Of a stretch of DNA of 64,000 bases, positions 9,929 through 20,226 are shown piece after piece (the stretch's first letter is position 1; each line of letters opens with the position of its first letter). The position numbers and the translations under genes were made by a program. The notes beneath the pieces are model-generated. The model saw only the letters and a list, made by a program, of their open reading frames with translations. It was not told the origin of the DNA and made no database searches. This stretch comes from Pristionchus mayeri (lineage: Eukaryota > Nematoda > Chromadorea > Rhabditida > Neodiplogasteridae): contig BTRK01000006.1 in NCBI GenBank assembly GCA_036245805.1, positions 13,858,365 through 13,922,364 on the forward strand. The letters are read 5' to 3'.

Positions 9929-11061
9929 TATTCACTGCTCTGAGACGCAAAGAAGGGGACAAGGCTCCCGCCTTATTCATCGAGCGTCAGTTGCCGAAAG
10001 GAGACTGGGCACTCGTGACACCGGAGGATTTGGAGATCGGAATCTTGAGGAGTGTTTGCAAGCACGTGGAGGCAATAATCGGGAGCGAATCACTGGCCAG
10101 TCAGAGACGATATGAGATCGAGGAAAACATTGTTCCTGTCAGACTCGTGAACAAGTTCAGAGAGATTCTGGGAGAGAAGGAGGAGAAAGCCCAGAAGCTG
10201 GGGATAATAATCGCTCACGACACGTACAGGGAGTGTATCGGAGAGAGAATGGTGAAGAATTCACAATGGGAATGGAGATTTGCGGGGCACGATCAGATGC
10301 TGGATGCTGCTCGTGAGTTCAGAGGCACTCGAGGAGTGGCTGCTGTGATCATGCTAGGACATGATGCGACTCAAAGCAAAGCCATCGACATACTCAAGAA
10401 GTTGTGCACAGAACTCGGTGGACGAGTAATGTTGCTGGTGAAGGGACCCAGGATGGAAGGGCAGGAACAAGAAGAGAGTGTGATGGACCGATGGCCACTA
10501 CTCATGAAGGAAGACATCGTGAACCTGAGGGTAGTACCCGAGACAGAAAGATACACCGAAGAAGGAATCGGGAGCGAAAAGATTGCCCACAAAGTGAAAG
10601 GAGATCGCAGACCTTACGAGAATCTCTTTGCCTTGATAGTCGAAGGAAAGAAATGTGCCATTTTCCAATCGCATGCCATGTGCAAAGAATGCAACGAGAC
10701 CGGCCATTATGCGAAGCGATGTCCTAATAAGGAGAAAATGGAGGGAAAAGAGGAGAAGAAGGAGGAAGGAAGAGAACGGAGAGAGGAAGACAGAGAAAAG
10801 AGAGAAGGAAAGAAGGAGGAATGGAGGAGTGGAGGATATCAAGGAAATGCAAGAGGTGGATATGGCCAAGGTGCCAATGGATATGGGAATGGAGGATACA
10901 GTGGATACGGCAGTGGGCGAGGACACGGATACGGAATCAACAATCGCGGAGGGTACGGGAACAGAGGATCGTTCAACAACGCGAGAGGAGGAACGAAGAG
11001 AGCTCATGAGGGCACGAGCCAAGGAGGAAGGGGGAGAGATGTTAAGTATGGAAGATATTGA
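9844..11061 (+). CDS. Extra 3' ORF of the LTR element: unknown domain, CCHC knuckle, Gly/Arg-rich tail
   Basis: A 405-codon ORF in the env position, but without a signal peptide or membrane segment. The N-terminal 270 residues form an alternating strand/helix pattern (KLGIIIAHDTYRECIG, GVAAVIMLGHDATQSKAIDI, GGRVMLLVKGP) that I cannot assign. The pairing AHD...LGHDATQ faintly recalls SGNH or Rossmann-like folds; this is speculation. A CCHC knuckle CKECNETGHYAKRC (about residues 283-296) follows, then a Lys/Glu-rich stretch, then a Gly/Tyr/Arg-rich low-complexity tail (GGYGQGANGYGNGGYSGYG). The last part suggests RNA binding and perhaps condensate-like assembly. It overlaps the integrase ORF, and its frame is open upstream of the ATG, so it could also be a frameshift extension of pol. 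The end of the ORF contains the purine tract, and the stop lies inside the 3' LTR. Confidence 0.75.
   Translation: MRNKESWRHLEVPAGWEDIQIRHMRDAVIFTALRRKEGDKAPALFIERQLPKGDWALVTPEDLEIGILRSVCKHVEAIIGSESLASQRRYEIEENIVPVRLVNKFREILGEKEEKAQKLGIIIAHDTYRECIGERMVKNSQWEWRFAGHDQMLDAAREFRGTRGVAAVIMLGHDATQSKAIDILKKLCTELGGRVMLLVKGPRMEGQEQEESVMDRWPLLMKEDIVNLRVVPETERYTEEGIGSEKIAHKVKGDRRPYENLFALIVEGKKCAIFQSHAMCKECNETGHYAKRCPNKEKMEGKEEKKEEGRERREEDREKREGKKEEWRSGGYQGNARGGYGQGANGYGNGGYSGYGSGRGHGYGINNRGGYGNRGSFNNARGGTKRAHEGTSQGGRGRDVKYGRY
11021..11039 (+). other. Polypurine tract
   Basis: AAGGAGGAAGGGGGAGAGA directly precedes the TG of the 3' LTR, as expected for the plus-strand primer. It is also coding sequence of the extra ORF. 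Confidence 0.85.
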
Positions 11062-11850
11062 TGCATTATACACACACAGTAATGAATAAGTGATAATATT
11101 ATTGTCTAGTAAATCAATTGTGTTTCAATACCGTAATTTATTTTATTTAAATTTCAGTCTTCAATTCATTGTGCTTAATTTCTGTTGTTTTAGCATTACG
11201 GTAGCGTGTCTCTTTCGGCTGCATTTTCCCAATGCAGCCGAGCACTTTTCGTTTTTGTATTTTCGCCTATTTTTCGTTTATTTTAGGGAAATTGCTACAG
11301 TTTTGTGTTAGGATTGTTAGTAGGGCATTAGATAATTATTAGTTATCGTTAATCGGTTTAATTACCCAAGTTTGAGGCCAATAAAGACACTTTGCCAACG
11401 CTGCCGCGTTCTGTTCTAGTCCTCGGGTACAAGTTCGCCACGTGTGCAAGAGCGACTGGGACAGACAAGGGTCTTTGGAGAATAGTCATCGTCGGAAGTG
11501 ATTCCGATCGGCGCATCTTCTAGTATTTCAAGCTTACTTTTCGGTAGTAGCTGAATTACCGAGTGCGGGTAGTCGCCCAAAGCTCTGGTTTGCTCTGTGA
11601 TTGGTAGTTGCCGATCACAGTAGCTATTTTAGTACTCTATAGTCGGTAGTAGCCGGTGTAGTAGTTACAGTCAGTTCTATCCCACTGGTAGTAGCCGGTA
11701 GAAGGGTTCTCTTTTGACACTAGGACATAGGCTGATCGAAAGTCAGTAGTTATTTTCCTCGTCGGTAGCGGCCGATACGTCGAGGGAATCCATCGAGGGA
11801 AGAGAACACGCACAACAATACAACAGACAGGGTAATAGCCTTGTTTCACA
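11040..11850 (+). repeat. 3' LTR
   Basis: 811-bp partner of the 5' LTR, followed by the target duplication GAGT at 11851-11854. It contains AATAAA at 11380-11385. The flanking GA|GTAAGT is the intact original host splice donor. Confidence 0.95.
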
Positions 11851-11915
11851 GAGTAAGTGGATTTTCTACAAGATCAACATCAAGAACAACGAAAATATTT
11901 TAATATGTGTTTCAG

Positions 11916-13650
11916 CGCTTTTCGAGGATAAATCTCATTTCGAAAACAGGCACATGTTTTGCGCCGTCAAAATGGAACGGGCTTATAATTTTGTTAGTGA
12001 TCACGATTACAGTCTAGTCGAATGATGTTGTTTTTTTAGAAACAAAAGCTTCCGACCGACAAAACGACGTCCATAAAGATTACCACCCAATCGACCTCCA
12101 ATCAATACTCAACGATTTCTACAATCCCTGCAGTCTTTATCGAATTGAGTGAGCCGATTTACATTAGCTGAGTCTCCTAAATATTCAATTACAAGTTGTG
12201 CTTTGCTTTATTGTAGAAATAAAATGTGAGACACCAAAGTTCAAAGATCAGTCCGCTTCACGAGGCTTTCAAGTACTACCAGTGGGTACTTTTCAATCTC
12301 GAAAGAAATTTAAACACAAAAATAAATTCAATAATTGCAGGTGATAAACAGAGATAAAGATGTTTTGAACTGTGACAATTACGGAACATCGCATGCTTTG
12401 AGGTATGCTTTACTATTTCCATCATAAGATCCACTCATAATTGCAGATACGAAGATGCGACTGGACAAGGGGATGCAATCAAGGAAGTGAGGTGCGATCT
12501 CGACGCGAATCAAGTGTATCGCCTTTTCATCGTCAAGAAAGGTGACCGCAACCGAATTGAATATTACAATCTTCGCATTTCGCAGACGATTCGATATTGC
12601 CTGTCAACGATCCCGAATCATATTCATTATACTGCGCAGCTACAAGTAAGCTTGAAGAGATTGCATCGATCACATATTTCTGATTTTTTCAGGCAATGAA
12701 GTTTGCCCGAATCCGATCAAAGCATGCTCAGGCGAAGATTGTCCAAATTACACCCCTGGGAGCCTAGGACAATCGGCTACAATAACGGTAGCTGCTTTCA
12801 CCTATCTTTAGTGTTATGAATACCATTAACAATGATTTCAAACAATAACATATCATGTTTCAGTGTGCCGGGAAGAAGTGGTTGATCGGGGATGAATACC
12901 ACGAATTGGAAGAGGATCCGGTCTGCATGCAGGATGAGATTTCGGATCTGAACGCCGCCGCATTCTTTGTGGACCATGAAAAGCTGACGGACGCGCGCTG
13001 CTTCACAGAGTGTATGCAAATGAATTATTGATAGTTCTCGAACTATTTACCAATTTAAAAAATCTTTAATCGCGTTTTTCTTAATTTAATTGCTAATGAT
13101 TGCAATATTCACCTACTCTCCTGTCTGACGTAACAATAATTGTAATTGTATAAAATGCGTAATTCAGATGACTGCAAGAAGAAATCGAAGCTGGATTATG
13201 TCGAGTGCGACGAGAACTCGTGTGATCAACTCGATTACAGCGGCGGTCTCATGAAATGCAGTGATGTGAAGAAACATTTGAGGTGATTGGCGCAAATTTA
13301 TTATTTTTTAGTTCAAACTTTCCAGGGTCAGTGTCTTCGGTTCGAACGACATGCTGAAAGCCGACAACTATTCGTGCGACGCAGCTACCGGATTCTGGAA
13401 GCATCAGAACATAACGCTCACGGAGAATGCGCAAGTGCGCTGAGTTGGTGAGAGCAAATCAGTATTTGCTTTCAAATCTTGAAAATTAATTTGAAATTTA
13501 GATACTTATGAAAATGTTTTTTTCAGGCGAGACTGTATTCGAGGTGGTGGTTGAGGCGAGTTTATCGCAACACGATGTATGGTTGATCATTGGAGGAATT
13601 ATCGCGTTCGCCATCATAGTTGTTGCATTGATCATCACAGCGTTCTGCTG
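11916..13650 (+). pseudogene. Ectodomain and transmembrane exons of the split host gene
   Basis: Exons follow with consistent phase: 11916- (TLFEDKSHFENRHMFCAVK), 12041- (Thr/Ser-rich, KTTSIKITTQSTS), 12229- (KCETPKFKDQ), 12342- , 12448-, 12585-, 12705- (CPNPIKACSGEDCPNY), 12864- (CAGKKWLIGDEYHE), 13168- (CKKKSKLDYVECDENSC) and 13326- (NYSCDAATGFWKHQ). A transmembrane helix is at 13590-13650 (IIGGIIAFAIIVVALIITAF). A 44-bp intron (12541-12584) is required to keep frame. The exon before the TM segment either uses a donor after NAQ and the acceptor near 13500, or reads through a TGA at about 13440. Overall this is a type I membrane protein with many Cys and an N-terminal signal peptide (2437). 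The family was not recognised. The 5' end is now separated by the LTR element, so expression of a full product is doubtful. Confidence 0.6.
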
Positions 13651-13750
13651 CATTGTAAGTTTACAATTGATTTACAATGATTTGTGCATGACAGTTCATT
13701 GCTACATCTTTCCATTCCATTTTTCAATGCAAAGAATAATCCCTTTTTAG

Positions 13751-16362
13751 TATACGCATAGAATGGACTTCAAGCGGAAAAGCACCAAGGATTGGAAGAG
13801 CCTTTCTAGAGCGGAGAAATTCGACCATTGCATAGAAGTGTATGGCAATGTGTGTGAAACATTCATTTTCAAATTTCGTGATTTCGCGCTTTCCAGGTGA
13901 TCCAAGCGACGCCCAACACCGCATACGGCATCGCGGACGGCTTATACCTGCTCGATTTACTGCTGGAGACAGACACTGTCTATCCCGAGATCTGGGGTAT
14001 GTACAGTAGAAATGGCTTAGCATGAGGTGTCATCTTCTTTCTGCGTTAACCCTTTTGAACAAATCAGTATGAGATTGAGTTGAGCATTATGGAGTCATTC
14101 ATTGCGAATTGATACATAGTGTACAGTGAGCAAATAACCATCTAAATCAATAACTTTCGAATTATCCCATTCCTTTGTGACTCAAAAGGCTAGCCTATGT
14201 CCCCAACTGATCTTCGTTTAACGGCGCTTAATGCGTTGGCGATAAAAATTTAAAATTTAAAAATAACTTTTGCAGAGGAGGTGTATTGGTTTCTGAACCG
14301 TTGCCAGTGGGCGCTGGCTAACGCGGACGATGAAGTCAGCGAGCTGTTCATGCGCTATCTGTACCTGCACGCTAAGAAGATCATCGACAAGCGCGGCTGG
14401 CTCTGTCCGAAGCCAATCACAAGCAGTGAGTACCGATAACGAAAGATCAAAGATCAATCACTGAACAACAGGTAAGCACAAAGGGCTGATGCGCGCTGTG
14501 GCGATTCGGCTGCTCTCCTACGGTCTCTCGGATAGCAAGGGCGAGGCGGCCGAGGTATTGTGTTCTACAATATTTATTGCAAAGATCATCCATCTTATTT
14601 TTCATTTTGCTATGCCCTTACATTCACTGCTAAATTCATGATTGAAGATTTCTACATGAATACGTAATTATCGACAAATATTTAAATAATTTCAAAATTT
14701 TAGCTGCTCGAGTCTGGCTTCTGCCAGCTGGGCTTCGCGGCGGTTGAGCAGTACCCGCACTGCGGGCTGCTCTGGTGGGCGCTCATCAACATGCGCGTGA
14801 ACAGCGTGCGCGAGAGCGAGATCACGGCCGCCGAGCCAAGGCTGTTCGACCATGTTCAGTTCAGAGCGACGCTGAACGAGATCGCCTTCAAGTCGACCTT
14901 GACGGTAAATTCACATGGGGGTTAATAATGCACTTGATTATACAAATAACACGAACTGCTAGAGTTTTCCTCAATAATGCCGTCAAAGACTAGCAATTCG
15001 TAGATCAACTATTCAAACCTAAACTGAGTGGGGCTGAAGAGAAAGTTTGAGGGGTAACCAGTGTTCCAAGAAGTACCAAATATGGTATTCTTCAGATGCC
15101 CGCGGAGCACGTCATTCCCGAGTTCGGCTCGCCGGCACAACAAGCGGCATTCGCACTCGCCGGCTCGCCTAACCTTACCTACCATACCCGACGAGTATTC
15201 AGTGTCATGCAGGTGCGTTGTGTATGAAATTTCAGCTATCATCGTCAACCGTAGTATAATATTTGTTTCAGAAACATGAGAATGACGATGGCTCCTCGTC
15301 CGTCAGCTACTTTTCCGGTTTTTTTTTTTTTTTTCCTATGCGCTTCCTGAATTTTGTTTCAAGTGATCTAACAAAAATAAATTTCCAGATGTGGCAGAGT
15401 GCCTGCCAGCACTACCTGGACACAATGCGGGCGATAGCTGCGGAGAGCGTGTGAAACGCGCTCGTTGAACGAACGATGAGCATCATGGTGTACTACGGAC
15501 GCGCGCTCGATGCCAAGGTATGCAGATTTCTTTTTTTTAAAATGAAAGTTGCGTATTTCAGAGACTGCAGAGCCGTTTCATGCCCGCTGCACCACAGCCG
15601 AGCGACCTCTTTAATCAGGCAAATTCTATAGCAAAAATATTTTGGGTTTCATTTGGCTTGCATACGCTAAGTGTGCGCGAATCTTGTCCATGTCAACTGT
15701 TGAATTGAATTGAAACAAAATTGCGCAGCTCACCGTGGACCAGCAGCTGTTCGAGGAGGCCGCCGAGTATCGGCTGCAGGAACTGCGCAAGTGGTTCGCC
15801 GCCCGAGTGGAGAAGGAAGAGCTGAGGAAGAAGGCGGATGGAATCGGTAAGGACGATTTCCAATCTACATTGATTCTTTGCTAGGTGAAGATTACAGTTG
15901 ACAATACGAGAGGATGTTACAAGCTCGTTACGCCTCTCCCTCATCGGATTGCGAAATACGAGTAGGAAATGAAGGGAAGAAAGCTCGGGGGAGGATAACG
16001 AGCTCGCAACTTCCCTCGTATTGTGAAGATGACGGCTAGAGTTAGATACACGATCCTTCTTCCCTTCATTTCCAACACTATCTGACTACTCGACCGTTAT
16101 AGAGTGTGTGAATGAAGCAGGGACGAAGGTCCGTTTATCGTACTCAATTTGCGACACTCTTACAGGCGCAACGCTCAGGGAGATCTCCCGCTCCGCTCGC
16201 TCCTCCCGAGTCGTCGGCACAACACCCAGTGCCAGATCCAGCAAGTCACCGATGAAGAGTGCGACTGCTGCAGCCGAGTCGCCAGTCCCGCCCACTCCGC
16301 CCGGTGCACGCCTTCCCCTGTCCCCGCTGTATGATCGGAGCAGCTGGTCACTCGAGTTGTAA
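13751..16362 (+). CDS. Intracellular region of the same gene, or a separate downstream gene; unknown function
   Basis: The exon at 13751 (YTHRMDFKRKSTKDWKS) joins the transmembrane exon in phase and supplies the expected basic stop-transfer residues, so I read it as the cytoplasmic tail. Alternatively ATG 13763 starts an independent gene. Further exons encode VIQATPNTAYGIADGLYLLD, WFLNRCQWALANADDEVSEL, GLMRAVAIRLLSYGLSDS, LLESGFCQLGFAAVEQYPHC, MPAEHVIPEFGSPAQQ, a helical part (EEAAEYRLQELRKWFAARVE) and a Ser/Pro-rich C-terminus ending SSWSLEL and TAA 16362. The content is helical and alpha-solenoid-like; no family recognised. An in-frame TGA at 15452-15454 interrupts AESV/NALVERTMS. The exon at 15560-15618 seems to use a GC donor (CAG|GCAAAT). 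With the LTR insertion upstream, decay of the whole locus is possible. Confidence 0.6.
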
Positions 16363-17027
16363 CGCGGCCAAAGTCGAATGAATCGATACAATTAACTGTT
16401 CATAGTAACCAGAAAGAGTACCATGAGTAATGGTTTCATATAGTTATGTCTGGTAATCACATCGTTATTGTATTTATTGGAATTATTTGACAATTTATCG
16501 AGTTTGTGTAGCAATGTTGGCCTGGTACTGTGAACTTTTGTTTGAATTAATCTAAAAAGTAGTAACCATCGTCCACTCATTTCCTCAGTCACCTTTTGTT
16601 TTTCAACAGCTATCTTTCTCTCCGCCGTCTCGGGACTAGGGATGAAAAGAAAAACAGAATCGAACGAGCGCGAAGAAGAGAGCGCGAGACGACTAGAAAC
16701 GGGAGTGAGGAGAAGAAGGGAACGAATGCCCCAGTCTTCTCAGTCTCACCCTCCTCTCTATCCCTCGCCCTCTCTCACTATCTCCTCACTCATCCATCCA
16801 CGTGCTTCATACACACAACGCGAGTGCACGCAGCACTCACGCAGAGTCTCGAAACGATTTGACGTTAACCCTTTCTTATGTTGGTGACTTCAAGTCGAGT
16901 ATTTGTTATTGAGCACGCATAACATACTCGTTTTGCGCCTTCGTCGTTTTAAAGTCGTGGAGATCACGTTAAAAGGGCTGAAACGAGTCATCCCAAAACG
17001 TAAACATAATTGCTTTCAGAAGAAGAT
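16363..17027. other. Intergenic region
   Basis: No exon recognised. It contains a purine-rich then pyrimidine-rich stretch (16630-16800) whose short ORFs are low complexity. A TTTCAG acceptor at 17014-17019 precedes the ABCC start and could be a trans-splice site. Confidence 0.4.
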
Positions 17028-19920
17028 ATGACGAACGCATGGTACTACATTGACCGATACTGCTTGCTGTGGATGTTCCCATTGCTTCGAAAAAGAGCAA
17101 GGTAAGCAATAGAACTGACTGTGTACATCGACAGTGTTGACTTAACATAGGATCAAAATAGTCAAATTAGTCATATCAACCACATGAATGTTAGGTCCAT
17201 TGTTTGAGAGCTTGTACAGTTGTATTTCAGTGACGTTCTAACTCTTCCAATGCGATTCTTCGACACAAATATCTCAGGAGACATCATATCTCGATTCGGA
17301 AATGACTTGAGTACGGTAAAATACTTTCTATATATGTCTCTTGAACTTGTTAAATGCGAACGAACACGTATTTCAGATAGATCAGGCACTGCCCAGTACG
17401 ATGAAGGCTCTGCTGAAGAGCTTACTCCAGGCACGCTAGTTTGAATTTTACGATATGATAACTACTAAATTACATGTTCCGAAATAGTGACACGGAACTA
17501 CATGCTATTTAGTTTCGCCCGAGTCACACTATAGATTAAAACTCATAGAGCATACAAATATTGTTTTATGAGTAGCTATATTTGCAGGTACCTTCAATTA
17601 ATTTTGTCATTATCTACACGTCTCCCCTCTTCATACTCCCACTCATTCCCTTGGCTGTGTTCTTCTTCACAATAATGGTGAGCTATTCGGAATATATGAT
17701 ATTATGTATACAACCAGTAGCTAGTACTTCTTCCCAAGAGGTCCATGAAAACTTGTTGTGTTTATTTAAGAATCTGCACAATCCGCCGAGCAAGCAATTT
17801 CGAAAGATGGAAAAGGATGTGAGGAGTACCATCTACTCGTTCATAGCAAAATGTTGTGCAGGAAGTGAGACAGTGCGCGCATTTGCGAAGGTAACGCCGA
17901 CGATTCTTCTAAGGTGTGAACTAAAAAGTGAATTGGAAATAATGTGGACGTTTCTCTAAGAATCATAACATGTCAACAGCTGCATATTGTTGCAGGAGGA
18001 GTATGCTTCCGGTATGCTGAGCGCCAAGCTTGATCGTTTCACTCGTTGCAAGATTGTTCTGCAATGCTCGGATAGATGGCTCTGCTACTATACTGATCAA
18101 ATTGAAAATCTGGTAAGCATAAACATACACTCGAAACATACTCATGAAATTACGAACATATCAGGTAGTCCGTTTCTCCGCTCTATGCGCTGTAATTTCG
18201 TGTGGCTATTTCGGTGTTGCTCCAGCCCTGGCCGGTCTCTCGCTCTCCTATGCATTCTCGGTAAGGATACACTGAACATTCGAATTTCGGGCAATTCTCT
18301 CATCTTGTCCCATACTCTATCACCATTCTGCCGGTCAAGAAAGTGCGCAGAATTAAGAAACAATCAATTACCCGAATTACTCATTCTACTCATTGAGCCG
18401 AATTTCATAAAGAAAACCCATTTCCGATGCACATGCTGGACAATGTTGTCGAAGAGATTTCCCGCATAGAACACTGTAAGATAGATGCAGAGAGGCTGAG
18501 AGACTACTCGAGTCTTGCAAAAGAACTATTGGCAATTGAAAGAACAATGGAAGCGGACTGGATCGCACATCCTAGAATCGAATTTGACAACATTTGCATT
18601 CGTTACGCGTGAGTTGTTTTTTCTCTCACAGCTAAGAAGTCTAATTTCGAGGAAATTTAACAATGGGCCTGAATCAATAACGTTTCAGAGCTACTTTGCC
18701 GTTGGTACTTTGCAATGTGTCGTTTTCAATCGCAGCAAGGGAGAAAGTAGCAGTTATTGGAAGGACGGGATCGGGTTTGCATAATTGCCAGTATTCTTTA
18801 AAAAATGCGGTTTAAGGAAAGTCATCGCTAACAATGGCGTTGTTCCGAATGATCGATCCTTTCTCTGGGTGCATTCGCATTGGTGGAATAGACATCAGTG
18901 CGGTTGATCTGAGCCAGCTTCGAGGAGCATTGGCTATCATTCCTCAGGTATTGGAGCTATCGATTTGGGAGTCGTCCAGATCGCCTGAGCAGGCGTAATA
19001 GTGCAACTCGAGAGCACTAGTTTGAACTGCCATCACTCCTTCATTCTTGAAAACCTCTTTCCATGTTATTCAAAGTTTCATTCGTTGGAATGAAGGATTG
19101 AATCATTGTTGGCTCATCACTTTCTACTCACAGGATCCAGTTCTTTTCTCCGGTTCTCTTCGTGCCAATTTGGATCCCTTCGGAACATGTTCTGACAAAG
19201 AGCTCTGGAAAGCGATGGAGCAATGTCATATGAAGGTTAATTTTGCAGCTTCCAGGGCTTTTCATTTAGTACATATACATTTTCAGGAAACAATCGATAA
19301 TCTGGGCGGTCTCGACTGCAAAATCGACGATAGCGGCAAGAACCTTAGCGTTGGCCAGCGCCAGTTGTTATGCCTGGCAAGGGTGTTGATACGAAGAGTC
19401 AATGTGAAAACTCATTTTTGTTATTTTTTAATTGCGTGATGAATCAGTGATTAATTGGAAGACATCGAATCCTTTAGCATCCATTAATCAATTGGAAAAA
19501 TATTTCAATCTTTCAATAACATGTTTGGTTGTAGTTTGGAAAGCGATGCAATTAATAGTTTTACACAGGGAAAAATAAACTATCAACGATAAACTGTGAT
19601 TAAATCACATCAAACTTCGTTGAAACATACTTCATTCAGATTCTCATTCTCGACGAGGCCACTTCTTCAATCGATAACCAAACGACAGAGCTGATCCACG
19701 CCCTAGTCAGACATCGATTCACACACGCTACCGTAATCTCTATCGCTCATCGTCTCGATAGCATCGAGGGATACGATAGGTATCGTAACCCAATCGGTTT
19801 ACGAAATAACAATGTTAAAGGATTCTCGTAATGGACGATGGTGAAGTTGCGGAAGTCGATACATCGGCTAATCTGCTCGAGAATTGGACATCAAACTACG
19901 CAAAGTTGATCAGGAAGTAA
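17028..19920 (+). pseudogene. ABCC (MRP-type) transporter copy lacking TMD1 and NBD1
   Basis: The first exon (MTNAWYYIDRYCLLWMFPLL) matches the N-terminal exon of the ABCC gene at 59554. The next exon is already inside TMD2 (LPMRFFDTNISGDIISRFGN). About 700 residues (rest of L0, TMD1, NBD1) are missing, yet exon phases fit (AG|T). TMD2 continues to about 18259. NBD2 has Walker A GRTGSG|KSS (18776/18820), the ABC signature [16 protein letters not shown] (19345), Walker B ILILDEATSS (19641) and the H-loop IAHRL (19745). It ends SNYAKLIRK, TAA 19920. The exon at 18430 lacks an AG at the expected acceptor (TTTCCG in place of TTTCCAG), and no nearby AG restores frame. The exon at 17377 seems to use a GC donor. 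Best read as a degraded duplicate of the neighbouring ABCC gene; a functional half-transporter is the alternative. Confidence 0.75.
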
Positions 19921-20226
19921 TGTATTTGTCCATTATGTTGAATACGCCGACGGGTGTACGCAATCTAATTTCGAAAGACACTAGGAGCTACATCCTTGTT
20001 CCAAGCATTTCCTCACTCTTGACAATATATTTGTAATTGTAAGTTGTGGTTACACATATACACTCCAATCACATATCTATCAGTTGTTTATCACTAGCAT
20101 ATCTCTGATTTGCGTGAGGTCTTCGAACTCAAGAAGCTTGCTCGTGTATCTGTAAATTATTCAGTTAAATTACGAGGTAAAGTCATTTAACCTATTTTCG
20201 AAAATGTAAAAAGGTATAAATTCACC
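19921..20226. other. Convergent 3' intergenic region
   Basis: About 300 AT-rich bp between the stops of the plus-strand ABCC copy and the minus-strand PP1 gene. Presumably both 3' UTRs; no other feature seen. Confidence 0.4.

Larger units (their letters stand above)
3076..11850 (+). mobile_element. Ty3/Gypsy-type LTR retrotransposon, chimeric, 8.8 kb
   Basis: Two 811-bp direct repeats (3076-3886 and 11040-11850) begin TG and end CA and are flanked by the 4-bp duplication GAGT (3072-3075 and 11851-11854). A purine tract ends one base before the 3' LTR. Between the LTRs lie gag in shifted frames, CCHC knuckle, aspartic protease (DTGA), an antisense non-LTR RT block, integrase (HHCC finger, DDE core, GPY/F motif) and an extra ORF. 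The GPY module and PR-before-IN order point to Ty3/Gypsy. No own RT or RNase H is visible, so this copy cannot be autonomous. Five LTR differences seen by eye indicate a recent insertion. A tRNA primer site starting TGG was not found directly after the 5' LTR. Confidence 0.93.

Noticed and set aside
9129..9980. Minus-strand ORFs opposite integrase
   Set aside because: Same composition effect; the plus strand carries clear integrase motifs.
15452..15454. TGA read as selenocysteine
   Set aside because: No selenoprotein-like context or SECIS-type element recognised; a nonsense mutation or read error is simpler.
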